From: Sedimentisphaerales bacterium
Lineage (GTDB): Bacteria; Planctomycetota; Phycisphaerae; Sedimentisphaerales; Anaerobacaceae
Assembly: GCA_016933985.1 (NCBI GenBank)
Contig: JAFGTU010000365.1
Location: 1 to 18,855 of the forward strand
Length of the DNA: 18,855 nt
Direction of reading: 5' to 3'
Both the position numbers and the translations under genes were made by a program. Positions 14,786 through 18,855 of this stretch are shown here, piece after piece. The notes under the pieces are model-generated. The model ran no database searches, had not been told where the DNA came from, and saw nothing but the letters and a program-made list of their open reading frames with translations. Within the stretch, counting starts at the first letter, position 1. The number at the start of each line of letters is the position of its first letter.

Positions 14786-15763
14786 CTAAAGGTCTTCTGC
14801 ATTCAAGTCTCCACCACAATCCGTGGGGAGCCCCGGACCTTTCGTCGGCTCCGCTATGGGCCAACTGGCGACGAGCTTATTCAGGTCATTGAATTTGACC
14901 CTGAAATACCCCGTCTTTGGACCGCCTTCCTGATCCCGGGCGGAGTCAGCACATATACCGGGTATTCCGTTATATGTTACTGATGCAATGCCAGGGCCTT
15001 TGGGCGGCTCTGCGACAGGCCATGCGGCAACCAGGACGTTGAGGTCCTGAAACTTGACGTAGAAATACCCCGTTTTGGGACCACCTTCAGCCACGCCATC
15101 GACGTCGCCGTAGCACTGTCTCTTGAGGCACCAGCAACGAGGCTTGCCGACCGACACCCATTCAGCGTATTTCGGATGGCTTGAGGGGAGGCAATCCGGC
15201 TCGCCCAACTCGATGCAGACTTCGGCCGGATCCAGAGCCGACTCGGAGGCATCTTCCAGGACGACGTTGCCACGGATGGCATTGCCCGTCACGCACACCT
15301 TAGTGACAGTATCTTCAACGGTGATTGTGCAGAGCACGCCGGTCTTCGCGGGGGCCGCCGTTGTGTAGAGCGAACCCATCTCGATCGTGATGGCGGGACC
15401 GGGGATGGCCCCGAGTGCATCCGTATCGACGGCCGGCGCTACGGGGGTATATGGGTTCGGATTTCCGTCCCAATTATCCACGTCGCCGGTCGTTGTATTG
15501 ACCGTGATGGTGTCGCGAAAGCTGCCCGGGAAGATCCCGTAGCCGCCATTGTCGTCGCCCTTAGCGTAATCGTCGATGGCGATTATGTTGCCGTCGGTTG
15601 CGACGATGTCAAGGGCAAAGGCTCTGACTAATTCCGTCTCGCTCGTGGCATCATAGCCGATCTGGATTACTCCGTCGTCGAGGTCTGTCAGTGTGATCGT
15701 GACAGTCGCCCACGCCGGGGCCGCAAGCAGAACTACTGCAAGGGCTAAGATCATCTTCTTCAT
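14786..15763 (-). CDS. Secreted cohesin-like protein with tandem dockerin-like C-terminus
   Basis: A 325-residue protein. The signal peptide MKKMILALAVVLLAAPAWA is followed by a beta-rich domain (about 21-187: TVTITLTDLDDGVIQIGYD, GVLCTITVEDTVTKVCV) in the style of cohesin-like domains. A short Cys-rich linker (CWCLKRQC) leads into two copies of a dockerin-like unit (about 219-259 and 271-311). The units contain GDVDG and near-identical blocks EGGPKTGYFYVKFQDLN and EGGPKTGYFRVKFNDLN, with a W-P at the end of each. In planctomycetes such calcium-binding-type tails are thought to help assemble extracellular enzymes. The ATG at 15763 has AAGGAG 7 nt upstream and a clean signal. The in-frame ATG at 15817 (AGGA 7 nt upstream) would add 18 polar residues. 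Expression is probably controlled by the structured leader. Confidence 0.83.
   Translation of the reverse strand: MKKMILALAVVLLAAPAWATVTITLTDLDDGVIQIGYDATSETELVRAFALDIVATDGNIIAIDDYAKGDDNGGYGIFPGSFRDTITVNTTTGDVDNWDGNPNPYTPVAPAVDTDALGAIPGPAITIEMGSLYTTAAPAKTGVLCTITVEDTVTKVCVTGNAIRGNVVLEDASESALDPAEVCIELGEPDCLPSSHPKYAEWVSVGKPRCWCLKRQCYGDVDGVAEGGPKTGYFYVKFQDLNVLVAAWPVAEPPKGPGIASVTYNGIPGICADSARDQEGGPKTGYFRVKFNDLNKLVASWPIAEPTKGPGLPTDCGGDLNAEDL
14831..15085 (-). repeat. Tandem in-gene duplication encoding the dockerin-like units
   Basis: Two 33-codon blocks, 14987-15085 and 14831-14929, encode EGGPKTGYF...KGPG with only 6 residue differences. The spacing suggests a within-gene duplication. Confidence 0.75.
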
Positions 15764-15789
15764 ATTACAACTCCTTTCTTTTCTTCTTC

Positions 15790-15814
15790 TTTGCAGAGCA
15801 ACACACCCTGCAAA
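15790..15814 (-). other. Hairpin close to the ribosome site of the dockerin-like gene
   Basis: A perfect 7-bp stem TTTGCAG (15790-15796) with CTGCAAA (15808-15814) and an 11-nt loop forms in the leader, 14 nt upstream of the AAGGAG site. It also covers the alternative ATG at 15817 downstream region, so it may affect start choice. Confidence 0.5.
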
Positions 15815-15828
15815 CATCTTGGTTTCCT

Positions 15829-15980
15829 GCCTTTAGTACTACTAATCAGGCACGCTCACCCGGGCTATTAACTCAGCCCAGACATAGCGTTCCAACCCGA
15901 CAGGAGCGGTCGGAATATCATGTCATCCCTTCCGAATCTCCTCCTTTCTTCGCTTTTCAGCGAAAAATGTGTGCCTAACT
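15829..15980 (-). promoter_or_regulatory. Structured 5' leader, candidate cis-regulatory RNA (class not recognised)
   Basis: On the minus strand a 10-bp helix with two G-U pairs joins 15971-15980 (AGTTAGGCAC) and 15844-15853 (GTGCCTGATT). It encloses three hairpins. The first, at 15949-15964, is TTCGCT-GAAA-AGCGAA, extendable to 9 bp. The second, at 15903-15941, is GGAG/CTCC plus TCGGAA/TTCCGA. The third, at 15860-15881, is CTGGGCT/AGCCCGG, extendable by ACGCT/AGCGT. GCCT of the closing helix can instead pair with AGGC at 15829-15832, with TAGT/ACTA inside. The 5' arm can also pair with TGTGC at 15987-15991. Mutually exclusive helices just before a start codon are riboswitch-like. The ligand and class are unknown. 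Confidence 0.5.
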
Positions 15981-16014
15981 AACATAGCACAGGTTCTTAT
16001 TGGTGAAGATTACC

Positions 16015-16047
16015 ATTATAATAACACAAGATGCCCGCAACTTTCAA
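16015..16047 (-). promoter_or_regulatory. Probable promoter of the structured leader and dockerin-like gene
   Basis: On the minus strand TTGAAA (16042-16047) is followed after 18 nt by TATTAT (16018-16023), which overlaps a perfect TATAAT (16015-16020). Transcription would start near 16008, giving a leader of about 245 nt that contains the structured element. Confidence 0.6.
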
Positions 16048-16430
16048 GGAAAAAATGTTAAAAAGGGCAAAAAAAATTAGCACCGGGGCAAAGCCACAAT
16101 TTACCTCCCACGCTGCCTATTGGAAGGGCGGCCCAAACAGGAACAAAGCAATTGCCGCTTCCTGTGGTGAAATAGGGCGGTTTCCTCCCCACAGGGGCAA
16201 GATACTTGCCAGAGCGGCTTTTTCAGCCGGAAAACCGCGATTTTGGCCTTGGCAACCGGGAAAGAGCGGGTGCATTTGGCTGCCACGTAAACATGGGCAA
16301 TATGACAAAGATGGGGGGGTTTCGTGAGGTGCGTCCGGTAAGACCCAGAGGCTGTTTGCCAGGCGGGCAAACGAACCGCAGAGGAGGCAAAAAAAAATTG
16401 AAAATTTTTTGTTTTGGGCCTTGATTTTTG
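16048..16430. other. Hairpin-rich spacer upstream of the SEDS gene
   Basis: About 380 bp with no supported gene but many inverted repeats. CCTGTGG (16161-16167) pairs with CCACAGG (16189-16195), with GAAA/TTTC inside and TTGCC/GGCAA outside. GGCAAG-ATA-CTTGCC lies at 16196-16210 and competes with that outer stem. CGGCT/AGCCG (about 16215-16229) and GTTTGCC/GGCAAAC (16354-16372) follow. The word GGCAA recurs throughout. None of the stems is followed by a T-run on the plus strand. It could be a regulatory leader or a repeat cluster. Confidence 0.4.
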
Positions 16431-16473
16431 TTTTTGACTTTCGGTTTTTGGCGTGTTCGCTATTTTGTGGCGT

Positions 16474-17727
16474 ATGCAAAACTTTTTGACGGGACGACTA
16501 TTGTTTGTCAGGCTTTGCCTTGCGGTAGCGGCCTTTGGGCTTGTGGCCGTTGGGATTCTGACGATCTACTCTGTGGGGCATCCGGCGGAGGCAAGCCCCG
16601 CGAGCAGCGCGGCGGAACTGGGCGAATTTTGGAAGAAACAGATCGTATTTGCCGGTATTGCGGCGATTGGGTTCATCGCGGCCAACGTTGTGAACTACCG
16701 GCGTCTTGGCCAGGCCGGCTACTGGATATACGCAGTGGTGCTGGCGCTGCTCGTCGTGCTGCTGGTGAGCAGGTACATCGTCCCGCTGCCCTTCGCGCCG
16801 GAAATAAACTACACTCACAGATGGATACAATTCAGCATTGCAGGCAGGGACCTGCCGGCCATGCAGCCGGCGGAGTTCTGCAAGCTGGCCTATATCCTCG
16901 CGCTGGCGTGGTATCTGCGCTATCGAAGCAACTACAGGAGCTTCAAGGCCTTGATAGGGCCTTTCGTTTTCACACTGGTGCCCATGATCCTAATTCTCCT
17001 TGAGCCTGACCTGGGGACGGTGATGCTGATGATGCCGATACTGGTTACGATGCTTTTCATCGCGGGGGCAAAGGTCAGGCACTTTCTCATTGTGGTTCTT
17101 ATGGCGATGATGGTGAGCCCTGTGATGTGGCACAATATGAAGTCGTATCAGCGCACGAGAATAAGCAGTGTTCTGCTGCAGAGCAGGTGGATTCGCGACA
17201 AGGCGGCGGAGCATCCGATTCTCGGCAGGATTCTCGTCGGCGGAGATTTCAGCGAGAAAGAGTGGAACACCAAGTGGGGCTATCAGATCACTCGGTCAAA
17301 GTTCGCGATCGCTTCGGGCGGGGCGGTCGGCTACGGCTTTCGCAACGGGCCGTTTATCAAGTACCCATTTCTGCCGGAACGCTACAACGACTTCATATTC
17401 GCCACAATCGCTCATCAGTGGGGCTTTTGGGGATGTCTGGCTCTGCTTGGGCTGTATCTTGTCATAGCCGCGTGCGGGCTGGAAATCGCTGCGCACAATA
17501 CGGATCCCTTCGGGAGGCTCCTGGCGATAGGAATCGTGGCCATGTTTGTGGTGGAGGTCCTGGTCAACGTGAGCATGACGATGGGCCTGATGCCGATTAC
17601 CGGCCTGACGCTGCCGCTGGTAAGCTACGGGGGGTCGAGCCTGCTGGTGAATATGACTTCCATAGGGTTGTTAAACAACGTCGGTCGCCGGCGGGTGTTC
17701 ACGGTGGCGCCGAAGCCTTTCGAATAG
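16474..17727 (+). CDS. rodA: SEDS-family peptidoglycan glycosyltransferase (RodA/FtsW type)
   Basis: A 417-residue polytopic membrane protein of the SEDS family, which polymerises lipid II into glycan strands. Hydrophobic helices run the whole length. Family motifs are THRWIQF (about 114-120), QPAEFCKLA (131-139), EPDLGTV with D179 as the likely catalytic Asp, LPERYNDFIFATIAHQWGFWG, and the signature GLMPITGLTLPLVSYGGSSL near the C-terminus. Length and the single-chain layout suit RodA; FtsW cannot be excluded because mreCD, PBP2 and ftsZ are not in view. The ATG at 16474 is preferred over a GTG at 16453, because the residues before it do not fit the family. The ribosome site is weak. murJ follows 105 nt downstream, which fits a cell-wall operon. 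Confidence 0.88.
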   Translation: MQNFLTGRLLFVRLCLAVAAFGLVAVGILTIYSVGHPAEASPASSAAELGEFWKKQIVFAGIAAIGFIAANVVNYRRLGQAGYWIYAVVLALLVVLLVSRYIVPLPFAPEINYTHRWIQFSIAGRDLPAMQPAEFCKLAYILALAWYLRYRSNYRSFKALIGPFVFTLVPMILILLEPDLGTVMLMMPILVTMLFIAGAKVRHFLIVVLMAMMVSPVMWHNMKSYQRTRISSVLLQSRWIRDKAAEHPILGRILVGGDFSEKEWNTKWGYQITRSKFAIASGGAVGYGFRNGPFIKYPFLPERYNDFIFATIAHQWGFWGCLALLGLYLVIAACGLEIAAHNTDPFGRLLAIGIVAMFVVEVLVNVSMTMGLMPITGLTLPLVSYGGSSLLVNMTSIGLLNNVGRRRVFTVAPKPFE

Positions 17728-17748
17728 TCTGCTTTGCACCCGTTTGCG

Positions 17749-17768
17749 GAAAGGCCGGGCTTTCTTTT
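17749..17768 (+). terminator. Weak terminator-like hairpin between rodA and murJ
   Basis: GAAAG (17749-17753) and CTTTC (17760-17764) form a 5-bp stem around GCCGGG and are followed by TTTT (17765-17768). It is short, so at most an attenuator. Confidence 0.25.
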
Positions 17769-17832
17769 GCGGATTGACCGGACAGGGCCAAAAATATACG
17801 CAATAAGGCGTCGCCGGTACGATATACGGAGC

Positions 17833-18855
17833 ATGATAAAGGGTTTCAGACAGATTGCCGCACTGACTGCGCTGAGCCGGGGCTTCGGGCTCGTTCGCGA
17901 CATGGCGTACAGCCATTTCTTCGGGGCGAATCAGCTTCTCGACGCCTGGATCGTAGCATTTCGGATTCCTAATCTGAGTAGAAGGCTTTTTGGGGAGGGT
18001 GCGGCCTCGGCCTCGCTCATTCCGGTTTACAGCGAGGCGCTTCACGGCGACAGGGAGGAGGCTGCGAGGCTGGCAAATACGGTGGTGACAGTGATGTTCG
18101 TGATTCTGTCGGCCCTGGTTTTGCTCGGCGAGGGGGGCATCTGGCTTTACTACAAGCTGTTTGCCAGAACGAGCGAGACCATCCTTATACTGTCGCTGAG
18201 CTCAGTTATGCTGCCGTACATGCTGTTTGTCTGTATGGTGGCTATAGGGGCCGGGCTGCTGAACGTTCACCGGCATTTTGCCGCTCCGGCGGCGGCCCCG
18301 ATAGTCCTGAACGTCTTCATTATTGGGACGATTCTAATTACCGGGTGGGTGGCGAAGCTCCAGGTCACGGCGCAGTTGTTCTGGGTGGCGGTAAGCGTGC
18401 TCCTGGCGGGGCTGGTGCAGATAGCGATGCAGATGCCGGCGTTTCGCCGATGCGGGATCTCGCTTCGCCCGGCCTGGGCAGTACGGTCTGAGCAGTTCAG
18501 GAAGATAATCCTGCTGATGGGGCCGATGATATTGGGCCTGACGGCTACCCAGATTAACACCCTTGCCGACGACCTGATCGCGTGGTGGTTCTCGGGGTCG
18601 GTGGAGAAGGGGGCCTTCTTCGAGTTCTTTGGGAGACGAATCGCGTATCCGATGCAGCGGGGGTCCGTCTCCCATCTATATTATGCGCAGCGTCTGTATC
18701 AACTGCCGTTGGGCGTTCTGGGCATATCTCTGGCGACGGCCATCTTCCCCGTAATGAGCGCAGATGTTGCCCGAAAGGATTTCTTGGCGTTGCGAGTAAC
18801 GATCGCGAAGGGGCTGCGGGCAACGATTTTCGTGGCGATTCCTGCGAGTGTCGGC
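17833..18855 (+). CDS. murJ: MurJ/MviN lipid II flippase, N-terminal 341 residues (3' end outside window)
   Basis: The frame is open from the ATG at 17833 to the last base. The N-terminus MIKGFRQIAALTALSRGFGL followed by VRDMAYSHFFGA is the MurJ start, with the conserved SR-G--R- pattern and then DAWIVAFRIPNLSRRLFGEG. It continues with ASLIPVYSEAL, GLLNVHRHFAAPAAAPIVLN and YYAQRLYQLPLGVLGISLAT, all typical of the MurJ/MviN fold; about nine helices are visible. MurJ flips lipid II across the inner membrane for use by SEDS/PBP synthases, matching its place after rodA. The closest GGAG is only 1 nt before the ATG, so the ribosome site is unusual. TTGACC (17774) and TATACG (17795) could be a weak internal promoter with a 15-nt spacer. 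Homologues are about 500 residues long, so about a third is missing. Confidence 0.92.
   Translation, partial: MIKGFRQIAALTALSRGFGLVRDMAYSHFFGANQLLDAWIVAFRIPNLSRRLFGEGAASASLIPVYSEALHGDREEAARLANTVVTVMFVILSALVLLGEGGIWLYYKLFARTSETILILSLSSVMLPYMLFVCMVAIGAGLLNVHRHFAAPAAAPIVLNVFIIGTILITGWVAKLQVTAQLFWVAVSVLLAGLVQIAMQMPAFRRCGISLRPAWAVRSEQFRKIILLMGPMILGLTATQINTLADDLIAWWFSGSVEKGAFFEFFGRRIAYPMQRGSVSHLYYAQRLYQLPLGVLGISLATAIFPVMSADVARKDFLALRVTIAKGLRATIFVAIPASVG

Noticed and set aside
15764..15817. Earlier ATG for the dockerin-like protein
   Set aside because: It would put a polar, Arg-rich stretch before the signal peptide; the ATG at 15763 has the better AAGGAG site. The AGGA before 15817 means it is not fully excluded.
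15829..15980. Assignment of the structured leader to c-di-GMP-I (GEMM) or another known riboswitch
   Set aside because: The conserved GGGCAAAC and ACGCAAAGC signatures and those of other classes I know are absent; left as unassigned.
16031..16327. Possible 98-residue protein in the spacer before rodA
   Set aside because: No ribosome site, low-complexity basic and aromatic composition, and the region is dominated by inverted repeats that explain the open frame poorly as a gene.
16354..16372. Terminator call for the 7-bp hairpin before rodA
   Set aside because: Followed by a purine-rich stretch and an A-run on the plus strand and by mixed sequence on the minus strand, not by T residues.
1..18855. 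CRISPR array, insertion sequence or phage genes
   Set aside because: No regularly spaced direct repeats, transposase, integrase or terminal inverted repeats were seen.

Overview
The window looks like a chromosomal stretch from a planctomycete, most likely a Phycisphaerae/Sedimentisphaerales-type polysaccharide degrader. This is inferred from protein style: a GLUG-repeat exported protein, a PEP-CTERM protein, a secreted protein with a tandem dockerin-like tail (EGGPKTGYFRVKFNDLN), a Tat-exported Gfo/Idh/MocA oxidoreductase, and a heparinase II/III-type lyase. No rRNA or marker gene is present to prove the taxonomy. Most of the window is moderately GC-rich; the first about 670 bases are visibly more AT-rich.

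Layout. 2-667 (+) is the 3' part of a MoaA-like radical SAM gene. 920-2149 (+) is a GLUG-repeat exported protein. 2402-3306 (+) is an ECF-type sigma factor whose stop overlaps the start of a small two-helix membrane protein; an ECF-like promoter sits directly before the sigma ATG. From 10684 down to 3308 almost everything is on the minus strand. First comes a signalling operon: response regulator, YfiR-like periplasmic protein, membrane histidine kinase, and two more response regulators. Then a tRNA-Gly(CCC) with its own good sigma70 promoter is followed by a heparinase II/III-like lyase and a Gfo/Idh/MocA oxidoreductase.

After a 532-bp divergent spacer, 11217-13436 (+) encodes a membrane/spermidine-synthase-like/TPR fusion. 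It converges on a small lipoprotein-like gene (13441-14016, -). Next on the minus strand are a PEP-CTERM protein with its own promoter and a strong intrinsic terminator, and a cohesin-like/dockerin-like secreted protein. The latter has a long, highly structured 5' leader (about 15764-16008). A hairpin-rich spacer precedes a rodA/ftsW-type SEDS gene and a murJ gene (+) that runs off the end.

Functional reading. The lyase and oxidoreductase form a small uronic-acid polysaccharide module. The YfiR-like protein plus kinase plus three stand-alone receivers look like an envelope-sensing relay in which YfiR is wired to a histidine kinase rather than to a GGDEF enzyme. RodA/MurJ supply peptidoglycan synthesis and lipid II export. 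The most promising undescribed element is the structured leader at 15829-15980. It has a 10-bp closing helix, three internal hairpins and mutually exclusive pairings, and it matches no riboswitch class I recognise.
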